NCBI GenBank assembly: GCA_963771025.1
Contig: CAVYRL010000001.1
Span: 682,001-746,000, forward strand
Direction: 5' to 3'
DNA: 64,000 bases
Origin: Miltoncostaea sp963771025
Lineage (GTDB): Bacteria; Actinomycetota; Thermoleophilia; Miltoncostaeales; Miltoncostaeaceae
In this document: piece by piece, positions 16,086 through 22,901 of the stretch
How positions within the stretch are numbered: the first letter of the stretch is position 1
Layout of the letters: every line of letters starts with the position of its first letter
Notes under the pieces: generated by a model
What the model was told of the DNA's origin: nothing
The model's input: the letters and a program-made list of their open reading frames with translations, nothing else
The model's database searches: none
Program-made: the position numbers and the translations under genes

Positions 16086-16122
16086 TTGGCGTGTCACGCG
16101 ATGCCAATTGGCGCGTCACCCG
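16086..16122. repeat. Pair of 15-bp direct repeats, 22-bp period
   Basis: TTGGCGTGTCACGCG (16086-16100) and TTGGCGCGTCACCCG (16108-16122) match at 13 of 15 positions and are spaced two helical turns apart. They lie between dnaE2 and the DUF4389 gene. They look like tandem sites for a DNA-binding protein on one face of the helix; the protein is unknown. Confidence 0.5.
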
Positions 16123-16190
16123 AAAACGGCGCGGGATTCCCACCGCCATCGCCCTCTCGCCACACCCGCTCCGCAAAGCGGGGCCCCCCG

Positions 16191-16760
16191 CTACTCGCGC
16201 GGGTCGGTGGAGAAGTTCGGGTAGCGGTCGGTGAGCATGCTCGCGTAGGCGTGCGTCTGAGCGGTGAAGCGGACGATCCAGGCGGTCAGGTCGCGCAGGC
16301 CCAGCGGCATGGCGCCGGTGAAGAGGCAGACGATCCACGAGATCACCGCGACGATCCAGATCAGATACCCGAGGATATCCGCCACGATCAGCGCGGGGAT
16401 CACGAGGATGGCGCGGAAGCCGGTCACCCAGCGGTTCTGCGGTTCCGGCGGGGCCACCACCAGGTCGGCGCCGTACGGCCGGTCGCCGAGGAATCCCGGG
16501 TACGGATCGGCCAGGAACAGCAGGTAGCCGTACACCTGCACGCCATAGCGCAGGTACTGCGCGATGAAGTTGTGCAGCCCTATCGGCGTCGTGCCGGCGA
16601 AGAGCGTCGCGAACCAGCTGGCGATCACCGCGAAGAACACGACGATGCCCCACAGCGACAGCCAGATCAGGTGCGGGATCACGAGGATCAGGCGCACGAG
16701 CACCGTGAGGCGCGTGCGCTTCAGATCATCGGAGAGCGTGAGGGAGATCGGATGCGCCAT
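16191..16760 (-). CDS. DUF4389 integral membrane protein (two repeats)
   Basis: A 189-residue protein built from two copies of a DUF4389 unit. Each copy has paired membrane helices and a similar loop: RLILVIPHLIWL with LFAGTTPIGLHNFIAQYLRY in the first, and RAILVIPALIVAD with LFTGAMPLGLRDLTAWIVRF in the second. Four main membrane segments result. Function unknown; the family is widespread in actinobacteria and assumed to sit in the cytoplasmic membrane. The ATG has a -10 (TACAGT) eight bases upstream and no ribosome site, so it is probably leaderless. Its position beside the SOS genes is not by itself evidence for a repair role. Confidence 0.8.
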   Translation of the reverse strand: MAHPISLTLSDDLKRTRLTVLVRLILVIPHLIWLSLWGIVVFFAVIASWFATLFAGTTPIGLHNFIAQYLRYGVQVYGYLLFLADPYPGFLGDRPYGADLVVAPPEPQNRWVTGFRAILVIPALIVADILGYLIWIVAVISWIVCLFTGAMPLGLRDLTAWIVRFTAQTHAYASMLTDRYPNFSTDPRE

Positions 16761-16768
16761 CGCGCGGC

Positions 16769-16774
16769 ACTGTA
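16769..16774 (-). promoter_or_regulatory. -10 box, leaderless DUF4389 gene
   Basis: TACAGT on the minus strand ends eight bases before ATG 16760. Confidence 0.55.
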
Positions 16775-17092
16775 TGGGGGGATCCAGTGCCGCACAAGGT
16801 CGCGCCTGAGGCGTGACGGATCACGACGAGGGGGGCCCCGGTGGTGCGGGCGCCCCCCTCGGTGACGGCGGCGATCGGGTGCCCTCCGATGGCCGCTCGT
16901 GGTGCCTGTCGGCACCCCGTACCGCCTTTGGAGGTGCCCTCCTTCGGCGTACAGGTGGTTTCTTCCCGGTCGCTCGCAGGGTGAAACCCGCCGAATGCCG
17001 TCGCGGGGGGAACCGACCGCGTTGGGGCCGGGGCGGACCGCCAGTACGATCGCGCCGGTTTGCGGCCCCGCCCCACGACAGGACACCCGCCG
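16775..17092. other. Non-coding, strongly structured region before the amidase
   Basis: The only gap above 300 bases; no convincing ORF. It holds several inverted repeats. GAGGGGGGC/GCCCCCCTC pair at 16828-16860, and GGTGCC-TGTC-GGCACC form a hairpin at 16901-16916. A nested pair GTACCGCC/GGCGTAC spans 16919-16952 around a GGAGG/CCTCC hairpin, and GGTTTC/GAAACC pair at 16957-16988. Near 16991-17014 lies CCGAAT followed by GGGGGGAACC, which loosely recalls part of c-di-AMP (ydaO) riboswitches that precede cell-wall hydrolase genes in actinobacteria; the rest of that consensus is not evident. A possible -10 (TACGAT, 17045-17050) closer to the amidase would exclude most of this from the leader, making it a separate RNA or protein-binding region. 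Confidence 0.45.
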
Positions 17093-18085
17093 ATGCATCG
17101 ACGACTCGCCCTTTCGCTCCTCGCCGTGACGGCTCTGCTCGGCGCGCCGGCCGCGGCGATGGCCGCGTTGCCCTACGTGGCGGTCGATGCCGGTCACGGC
17201 GGCGGCGACACCGGGGCGGTGGGCTATCTGCCGCCGGGAACGCAGACCGGCCTCACGCCCCGCACCGACGCGCAGGGGCGGACGCTTCTGTACGAGAAGG
17301 ACATCAACCTCGACATCGCCCAGCGGCTCGACGTCTGGCTGCGCTCCCAGGGCGGCCGCACCCTGATGACGAGAACGCAGGACCTGGCCGGCGGCGACCG
17401 GCCGTCCACCACGACCACGAACGACCTGAAGGCGCGGACCGACCTCGCCAACGCGGCGCACGTGGACCTGTTCGTCTCGATCCACAACAACGCGCTGGGC
17501 GCCACCACCAGCGGCACCGAGACATACCACTACTACTACTCGGGCGCCGCGGCGCGGACGCTGGCCCGGGACGTGCAGCGCGAGTTGGTCGCCAGCCTGC
17601 GGCTGCCCGACCGCGGCGTGAAGAGCGCCGGCTTCTACGTTCTGCGCCACAGCGAGATGCCGGCGATCCTGGTCGAGGGGGGCTTCCTGACCAACCCCAC
17701 CGAGGCCCTGCTGCTGGCCGACCCCGGCGTGCGCGAGACCCTGGCCGAGGCCATCGGCCGCGGCATCGCCGCGTACGCCGCCCACGGTCTCACCGCGCCG
17801 CCGCGCCTGGCACCGACCCTCGGGCCCTGGAAGAACAAGCCGGCCAGCGCTCCGGCCGGCTACAAGCTGGTCAAGACCGGCGTCGGCAACCCCGTCGGCC
17901 GTGGCGGATGGATCGCCGTGATCGTCGGCTTCGTGCCGTCGCCGTCGTCGCTGCCGGCCACGATCGGACCGTGGAAGGTGCGGCCGAAGGTGATTCCGGG
18001 CGGCTATCGTCTGGTCAAGACCGGACCCAGGAACCTGGTCGGCAAGGGCGGCTGGCTCGCCGTCGTGAACACCGCCAGCCCGTAG
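17093..18085 (+). CDS. Secreted N-acetylmuramoyl-L-alanine amidase with duplicated C-terminal module
   Basis: A 330-residue enzyme that cuts the bond between N-acetylmuramic acid and the stem peptide of peptidoglycan. Residues 1-24 are a signal peptide (basic start, LALSLLAVTALLGAP, AAAMAA cleavage region). The Amidase_3 fold (about 27-240) shows the zinc and catalytic residues in VAVDAGHGGGD, YEKDINLDIA, VSIHNNA and ILVEGGFLTN. The C-terminus carries two copies of a 35-residue unit (about 243-278 and 290-325) with shared GPWK, GY-LVKTG and GGW-AV, which I do not recognise; by analogy it may bind the wall. ATG 17093 is chosen for the signal peptide, with AGGA nine bases upstream. Confidence 0.9.
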   Translation: MHRRLALSLLAVTALLGAPAAAMAALPYVAVDAGHGGGDTGAVGYLPPGTQTGLTPRTDAQGRTLLYEKDINLDIAQRLDVWLRSQGGRTLMTRTQDLAGGDRPSTTTTNDLKARTDLANAAHVDLFVSIHNNALGATTSGTETYHYYYSGAAARTLARDVQRELVASLRLPDRGVKSAGFYVLRHSEMPAILVEGGFLTNPTEALLLADPGVRETLAEAIGRGIAAYAAHGLTAPPRLAPTLGPWKNKPASAPAGYKLVKTGVGNPVGRGGWIAVIVGFVPSPSSLPATIGPWKVRPKVIPGGYRLVKTGPRNLVGKGGWLAVVNTASP

Positions 18086-18086
18086 G

Positions 18087-18338
18087 TCAGCCGTGGGCGA
18101 ACCAGTTCGCCCCGGCGGCCTCGCGGTAGGCCACCACCACCCGCCCGGGATCGAGCACCACCTCGAAGTAGTGGCGATCGACCGGGCGGTCGGTCCACCA
18201 GAGGTCCTGGACGAGCCAGTCGTCGCGCACGGCGATCACCTCGCGCCGCCGTCCCCGCAGGGTGACCGCGGTCGGTGTCCCGTCGCGATCGCTCTCCACC
18301 CGCACCGGGTGGGGCGTGCCCACCGCGCGCAGCGTCAC
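18087..18338 (-). CDS. DUF6504-type protein, detached ImuB C-terminal domain
   Basis: An 83-residue protein whose GTG start overlaps the imuB stop by four bases (GTGA), so the two are translationally coupled and share the LexA promoter. The sequence (AVRDDWLVQDLWWTDRPVD, then HYFEVVLDPG and ANWFAHG) resembles DUF6504 proteins and the last segment of long ImuB proteins, where a WW-D, Y-Y and WF pattern recurs. In this genome that segment is therefore a separate gene, and the encoded ImuB is correspondingly short. It probably binds ImuB or DnaE2 in the mutasome; that is inference. A single-base indel at the junction could also fuse the two, so an assembly check is needed. Confidence 0.75.
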   Translation of the reverse strand: MTLRAVGTPHPVRVESDRDGTPTAVTLRGRRREVIAVRDDWLVQDLWWTDRPVDRHYFEVVLDPGRVVVAYREAAGANWFAHG

Positions 18339-19519
18339 GGCTCGTAGGGGGTCAGGGCCCAGCGCCGTTCGGGCAGACGCGACCAGGGCTCGATCTCGAC
18401 CACCCTCAGCATCGCCTCGCTGCCCTGCGCGGCGCGCACCTGGCGCACGGCCTCCCCGGCCCGCGTCCGGCGCTCCTGGGCCGGGGAGGGGATGGCCGTG
18501 AGCTGATGGCCGGCGAGCGCGCCGGAGGCGTCTCCGCCGATCCAGAGCTCGTCGACCGGGCCGGTGATCTCGGTGAGGCGGGGGAGGGCGGCCAGGGCCA
18601 GGCGGTCGGAGTCGGCCGTCGCCTCGCGCAGGGTGAGGTCGCGCACCCACGAGCCGCCGTCGCTCAGGCGCGCCCGCAGCGTCAGCATCCGCAGCGCGGC
18701 CCCGCGACCGCGCGCCGCGCCGGCGATCTCGCCCAGCAGCAGCCGGGCGGCCGCCTCCAGCGCCGGCAGGGCGCCCATGGGCTCGGGGAACATGATCGCG
18801 GCCCTCAGCGGCCGCGGAGGCGTGCGCGGGCGGGGCGCGCGGTCGGCCTCGCCGCGCGCGAGACGCCAGGCGACGAGGCCGGGGAAGCCGAGGCGCTCCA
18901 ATGCGGCCGCCCGCGGCAGTTCGGCCACCTGTCCCATCGTGCGCAGCCCCAGATCGCCGAGCGCGGTGACCATCTTGGGGTCGAGGGGCAGGCGTGCGGC
19001 CGGCAGGGGGGCGAGGAACGCGCCCACCTCGTCGCGGGTCAGCACCAGGGGGCGCCCCGGAGCGGCCTCGCGCGCGGCCTGCAGCGCGGCGAAGAGCGAG
19101 GGCGCGGCTCCGACCCGGCCGTCTGCCCCGACCGGCAGGGCCGCCCGCACCCTGCGCAGCACGCCGTCCAGCCCGCCGTGCAGGCGCAGGGTGCCGCGGG
19201 CGTCGAACACCGCCGCGTCGAGCCCGATCTGCTCGACGGCGAAACCCGCCGCCTCGAGCCGCTCGAGGGTCCGCTCAGAGGCCTCGGCAGCCGCGTCGGG
19301 ATCGGCAACCACCAGATCGAGGCCGGGGCAGCGCGCCAGCGCCTCCCCTACGCGCAGCCCCGGCCGCACCCCCTGGGCCTCGGCCGCCGGCGTGCAGAGG
19401 CCCACCACCTGGGGGGCGCCCGGAGCGGGCCCGAGCGCCACGGGGGCGTCGAGCGGCCGCCGCGCGCGCAGCAGCGCGACCAGCAGGGGCAGGCGGGGGA
19501 TGTGGACCGCGACGATCAC
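18335..19519 (-). CDS. imuB: Inactive Y-family polymerase-like mutasome protein ImuB
   Basis: A 394-residue Y-family polymerase relative that bridges DnaE2 to the beta clamp during SOS mutagenesis. The Y-family layout is visible: AAEAQGVRPGLRVGEALARCPGL, then a helix-hairpin-helix region with ALGDLGLRTMGQVAELPRAAALERLG. The metal-binding acidic residues of active Pol IV are replaced (GLDAAVFDARG), as expected for non-catalytic ImuB. The protein is shorter than typical ImuB because its C-terminal domain is in the coupled downstream ORF. Starts at GTG 19519, directly abutting a perfect LexA box. No ImuA/ImuA' (RecA-like) gene lies in this window, so the usual third component is elsewhere or absent. 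Confidence 0.87.
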   Translation of the reverse strand: MIVAVHIPRLPLLVALLRARRPLDAPVALGPAPGAPQVVGLCTPAAEAQGVRPGLRVGEALARCPGLDLVVADPDAAAEASERTLERLEAAGFAVEQIGLDAAVFDARGTLRLHGGLDGVLRRVRAALPVGADGRVGAAPSLFAALQAAREAAPGRPLVLTRDEVGAFLAPLPAARLPLDPKMVTALGDLGLRTMGQVAELPRAAALERLGFPGLVAWRLARGEADRAPRPRTPPRPLRAAIMFPEPMGALPALEAAARLLLGEIAGAARGRGAALRMLTLRARLSDGGSWVRDLTLREATADSDRLALAALPRLTEITGPVDELWIGGDASGALAGHQLTAIPSPAQERRTRAGEAVRQVRAAQGSEAMLRVVEIEPWSRLPERRWALTPYEP

Positions 19520-19533
19520 CGAACATATGTTCG
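19520..19533 (-). promoter_or_regulatory. LexA (SOS) box of imuB
   Basis: CGAACATATGTTCG is a perfect 14-base palindrome with the same arms and placement (touching the start codon) as the dnaE2 box; only the central four bases differ. Confidence 0.92.
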
Positions 19534-19551
19534 CTCACGCCGCGGACGTCA

Positions 19552-20208
19552 TCAAGCGCGGGGGTGCCCCCAGGCGTCGTCGTGCACCAGCGTCCGCCAC
19601 GGACGGCGGATCGCCGCGAGCGCGGGGGGCAGGCCGACCGGGAACTCCTCCGGGTAGCCGACCGGCGTCAGCAGGGGGATCTCCACCTCGTCGGGGATCT
19701 CCAGCAGCGCCCGTATCTCGTCCTCCACGAACCACTGGAACACCGTCGGCACCGTGCCGAGCCCCTTGGCCCGGGCCGCGACGAAGATGTTCTCCATCAT
19801 GAAACCGACCGAGACCATGTCGGCGTCGCGCTCCATCGACCGCTCGTCAGGCGGGAACAGCTCGCGCGGCACCAGGAGGCCGACCAGCCACACCGGCACC
19901 TGCGGGTAGGTGCCGAGCGCCTGCTGCGCGTACGCCTGGCTCCAGGTGGTGTGCTCCTCGGGCGTCGCGCCCTCCTTCGGGGGCCGCATCATCGAGAAGT
20001 ACTTCGCGCCCCCGCGCATCACGAGGTCGGCCAGCTCGGCGCGCTTCCGGGCATCGCGCACCACCAGGATCGACCACGACTGCGACATGCCTCCGGTGGG
20101 GGCCAGCAGGCCCACGCGCACCAGCTCGTCGATGTCCTCGTCCGCCACGGGGCGGTCGGTGTAACGACGCACGCTGCGCCGCTTTCTGATGGCCTCGATC
20201 GCGTCCAT
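19552..20208 (-). CDS. Nitroreductase-family flavoprotein
   Basis: A 218-residue FMN-dependent oxidoreductase of the NfsA/NfsB superfamily that uses NAD(P)H to reduce nitro- or quinone-type substrates. Typical parts are the N-terminal phosphate-binding RKRRSVRRYTDRPV, LAPTGGMSQSWSILVV and the C-terminal LLTPVGYPEEFP. The ATG is preceded by GGGGAG and a -10 (TAGAGT at 20245-20240). It is followed by imuB on the same strand, but a LexA box separates them, so it is probably not part of the SOS unit. The real substrate cannot be told from sequence. Confidence 0.85.
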   Translation of the reverse strand: MDAIEAIRKRRSVRRYTDRPVADEDIDELVRVGLLAPTGGMSQSWSILVVRDARKRAELADLVMRGGAKYFSMMRPPKEGATPEEHTTWSQAYAQQALGTYPQVPVWLVGLLVPRELFPPDERSMERDADMVSVGFMMENIFVAARAKGLGTVPTVFQWFVEDEIRALLEIPDEVEIPLLTPVGYPEEFPVGLPPALAAIRRPWRTLVHDDAWGHPRA

Positions 20209-20239
20209 GTTCCGCTCCCCTGGTCGTCTGCAGGAGCGG

Positions 20240-20245
20240 ACTCTA
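20240..20245 (-). promoter_or_regulatory. -10 box of the nitroreductase gene
   Basis: TAGAGT on the minus strand, 31 bases before ATG 20208; the message would carry a short leader with a GGGGAG ribosome site. Confidence 0.45.
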
Positions 20246-20259
20246 GCCCGGCGCGCCGC

Positions 20260-21810
20260 CTACTCGGCGGCGAGCGTCGCCGGGGGGGCCGATGCGACCG
20301 CCGGCCGCGTGGCGCCGGTGCCGCGCAAGCCGAAGAAGGCCGCCGCCGCGGCGCAGAGCATGAGCGCGGCGCCCACCCACATGGCGCCGTGGATCCCGCT
20401 GACGAAGGCCTCGAGCGCGCTGTGGCCTGCCTGAGGGCCGGCGATGGCGGTGACGGCGTCGCCCTGGCCGCCGATCGCGAGCTCCTCCAGCCCAAGGGCC
20501 TGCGCACGCTGGCCCGGGGGCAGCGCGGAGACGGAGTCCTCCCACGAGCGCGCGGTCAGCGTCGCGCCCACGGCGCCCAGGATCGCCAGGCCGAGCGCGG
20601 CGCCCACCTGGCGCGATGCGTTGACCACGCCCGAGGCGATGCCGGACTTGTCGCGATCGACCGCGTTCATGGCGGTGGTGGAGGTGGTCGGCATCGCCAG
20701 CGCCAGCCCGGCCCCCATCATCACGTAGAAGGGCCAGATGCGCTCATAGCCGGTGTCAACCTGCACCTGGCTGAGCCCGGCGAGCGCCACGGAGGCGAGC
20801 AGCATGCCCAGCGTCATCAGCGAACGCGCCGGGAAGCGGGCCTGCAGCTTGCCGGCGAGCGGCCCGATGAGCATCACCATCATCGTGAGGGGCAGGGTTC
20901 TGACGCCCGCCTCGGTGGGCGACCAGCCCTTCACGTTCTGGAAGTAGAGGGTGATGAAGAAGACGACCCCGAACAGCGAGAGCCCGACGAAGGCGACCAG
21001 GATGTTCGGTGTGGTGAAGGCGCGCCGCCGGAAGAACTCGAGCGGGATCATCGGGGTCGCGGTGCGCTGCTCCCACGCGATGAAGACGGCCACGAGCGCG
21101 GCGCCGCCCGCGAGGAAGGCGATGGTGTAGAGCGACAGCCACGAGTGCGAGTTGGTCTCGATGAGGCCCCAGACGATGCAGAAGAGGGCGCCGGTGATCA
21201 GCGCGAGCCCCGGCAGGTCGAGGCGCAGCGCCCCGGGGTCGCGCGACTCGCGCACGGCGTAGAGGGTCAGCAGGGCGCCGACGATCCCGATCGGGAGGTT
21301 GATCCAGAAGACCGCCGCCCAGCCGACGTGCTGCACCAGCAGGCCTCCGGCGAGGGGACCGATCGCCAGGGCGAGCGCCGAGATTCCGGCCCAGATGCCG
21401 ATCGCGGTCCCGAGCTCCTCGCGCGTGAACGTCGCCACGATGATGGACAGGGTCAGAGGGTTCATCAGCGCGCCGCCCACGCCCTGGCCGGCGCGGAAGG
21501 CGACCAGCCACTCGGCCGTCGGCGCCAGCGCGCAGGCCACCGAGAAGGCGGTGAAGATCAGCAGGCCGAGGATGAACATGCGCTTGCGGCCGAAGCGGTC
21601 GCCCAGCTTCCCGCCGAGCAGGATCAGGACGGCGAAGGCCAACACGTAGGCGTTGATCGTCCACTCGAGGGTGGACGGGCCGGCGTCGAGCTCGCGCTGG
21701 ATCGAGGGCAGCGCCACGTTCACGATCGTGTTGTCGAGCATGATCATGAACAGGCCGAAGCACATGGCCGCGAGGGTCCACCACTTCTCATCCTGGATGC
21801 GGGACCTCAT
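20260..21810 (-). CDS. MFS multidrug efflux transporter, DHA2 (14-TM) family
   Basis: A 516-residue drug:proton antiporter in the cytoplasmic membrane. The family motifs are present: LDNTIVNVALPSIQREL in helix 1, GGKLGDRFGRKRMF in loop 2-3, and the motif C-like IGPLAGGLLVQHVGWAAVFWINLPIG. About 14 hydrophobic segments follow, as in EmrB/QacA-type pumps. Its ATG overlaps the stop of the upstream TetR gene (ATGA), so the repressor and pump are made from one message. Regulation is probably by that TetR at the palindrome 22446-22461, with release by an exported drug or metabolite. Substrate unknown. Confidence 0.9.
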   Translation of the reverse strand: MRSRIQDEKWWTLAAMCFGLFMIMLDNTIVNVALPSIQRELDAGPSTLEWTINAYVLAFAVLILLGGKLGDRFGRKRMFILGLLIFTAFSVACALAPTAEWLVAFRAGQGVGGALMNPLTLSIIVATFTREELGTAIGIWAGISALALAIGPLAGGLLVQHVGWAAVFWINLPIGIVGALLTLYAVRESRDPGALRLDLPGLALITGALFCIVWGLIETNSHSWLSLYTIAFLAGGAALVAVFIAWEQRTATPMIPLEFFRRRAFTTPNILVAFVGLSLFGVVFFITLYFQNVKGWSPTEAGVRTLPLTMMVMLIGPLAGKLQARFPARSLMTLGMLLASVALAGLSQVQVDTGYERIWPFYVMMGAGLALAMPTTSTTAMNAVDRDKSGIASGVVNASRQVGAALGLAILGAVGATLTARSWEDSVSALPPGQRAQALGLEELAIGGQGDAVTAIAGPQAGHSALEAFVSGIHGAMWVGAALMLCAAAAAFFGLRGTGATRPAVASAPPATLAAE

Positions 21811-22433
21811 GTGGGCTCCGGCCGGTCGAGAGGCCGGAGCACGGTCAGGAGCGTCTGTGCGACGGGGCCCATCGCGTCGAGGGCGCCCGCTCCGAAGAGG
21901 GCCAGCTCGAAGGCCGCCAGAAAGCTGATGCCGCTGACCAGGGCGGCGATCTGCTCATGGCCGACGTCGCTCCGCAGGTGCCCGTTGCGCTGGCTGGTGA
22001 GCGCCGCCGCCGCGATCAGCACGCGGAAGGCGACGATGTGCTCCTCCAGGCTCTCCCGGATCTCGGGCTCGTGCACCATCGTCACCGCCAGCGAGCGCAC
22101 GCGCAGGGCGTCGGCCATGTCCACGGCCGAGCGCCGGCGGCCTATGGAACCCACCAGCGCGCCGAAGGGATCGTCGCCGACCTCGGCGAGCGCCTCTTCG
22201 ATCTCGGCCCGCACCGTGCGCCCGCCGTCGGCCAGCACCGCCGCGAGCAGCGCCTGCTTGGACGGGAAGTGCCGGTAGAGCAGCGCCTCCGCGCAGCCGG
22301 TCTCGCGGGCGATGTCGCCGATCGAGGTGCCGTGATAGCCCTGCCGGGCGAACAGGGTGCGGGCGGCGGCGAGGATCATCGTCCGCCGCTCGGCCGCCGG
22401 CACACGGCGTGAGGTGTCCCGGAGCATCGTCAC
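21807..22433 (-). CDS. TetR-family repressor of the efflux gene
   Basis: A 208-residue regulator. Residues about 15-65 are the TetR DNA-binding region (RTMILAAARTLFARQGYHG, then SIGDIARETGCAEALLYRHF). The C-terminal helices form a variable ligand pocket. It starts at GTG 22433 (an ATG two codons later is possible) and overlaps the downstream MFS gene by four bases. A 16-base near-palindrome 13 bases upstream of the start is the likely autoregulatory operator. It should repress its own operon until an inducer binds. Confidence 0.9.
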   Translation of the reverse strand: MTMLRDTSRRVPAAERRTMILAAARTLFARQGYHGTSIGDIARETGCAEALLYRHFPSKQALLAAVLADGGRTVRAEIEEALAEVGDDPFGALVGSIGRRRSAVDMADALRVRSLAVTMVHEPEIRESLEEHIVAFRVLIAAAALTSQRNGHLRSDVGHEQIAALVSGISFLAAFELALFGAGALDAMGPVAQTLLTVLRPLDRPEPT

Positions 22434-22445
22434 CGCGATCGAAGA

Positions 22446-22461
22446 TAGCGAACGTTCACTA
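22446..22461 (-). promoter_or_regulatory. Palindromic operator of the TetR/MFS operon
   Basis: TAGCGAAC-GTTCACTA has 7 of 8 arm positions matched with no spacer, 13 bases upstream of the TetR start, in the promoter region. Size and place fit a TetR dimer site. It differs from a LexA box, which has four bases between GAAC and GTTC. Confidence 0.65.
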
Positions 22462-22487
22462 CCGGGCGCCCCGGACCGCTCGGCGGG

Positions 22488-22901
22488 TCAGTCGTCCGGT
22501 CGTGGTGGGCGGCGTCCCGCCTTGGTCTGGGCACGGTGGCTCTTGTCGGCCAGGCGACGCCGGCGGGCGCCGCGGCTCGGGCGGGTGGGGCGGCGCGGGG
22601 GAGCGCCCGGGGCCATCGCCTCGGTCACCCGGTCGGTGAGCCGCTGCACCACCACGTCGCGGTTGCGCTCGCGCGAGCGCTGGGCCTGGCTCGTGAGCCG
22701 CAGGGGCCGCTCGTCGAGGGCGAGGAAGCTCCGCAGCCGCTCGGCCAGGCGCTCGGGCAGCGCATCGAGGTCGCCGGGGCGGATGGTCAGCTCGGCGCGG
22801 GTCTCCGCGTGATCGCGGCGCTGCCCGCCGGGGCCCGACGAGCGCGAGTAGCCCCAGGACGCGCGCTCGGCGATGAGCGCGGCGGCCTCGGCCGGGGTCA
22901 T
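22488..22901 (-). CDS. arfB: ArfB/ICT1-type peptidyl-tRNA hydrolase
   Basis: A 137-residue ribosome-rescue factor that releases peptides from stalled ribosomes. It has the GGQ motif in SSGPGGQRRDHAET, where the usual continuation is N-V-N-K-T-E-T-R. The C-terminal tail is very basic (RRRRLADKSHRAQTKAGRR), the part that enters the empty mRNA channel in ArfB. Its ATG overlaps the stop of the upstream topoisomerase frame by four bases (ATGA). The length fits the family. The changed residues after GGQ are worth noting but lie outside the catalytic tripeptide. Confidence 0.85.
   Translation of the reverse strand: MTPAEAAALIAERASWGYSRSSGPGGQRRDHAETRAELTIRPGDLDALPERLAERLRSFLALDERPLRLTSQAQRSRERNRDVVVQRLTDRVTEAMAPGAPPRRPTRPSRGARRRRLADKSHRAQTKAGRRPPRPDD

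Noticed and set aside
12747..16097. DnaE2 starting at the upstream GTG 16097
   Set aside because: It would add 25 residues before the PHP domain and place the LexA operator inside the coding sequence.
16813..17059. Possible short ORFs in the gap before the amidase
   Set aside because: Frames there are Arg/Gly/Pro-rich continuations of shadows with no ribosome site and no similarity to any family I know.
22446..22461. GAACGTTC palindrome considered as a third LexA box
   Set aside because: LexA sites here have four bases between GAAC and GTTC; this has none, and it sits at a TetR start, so a TetR operator fits better.
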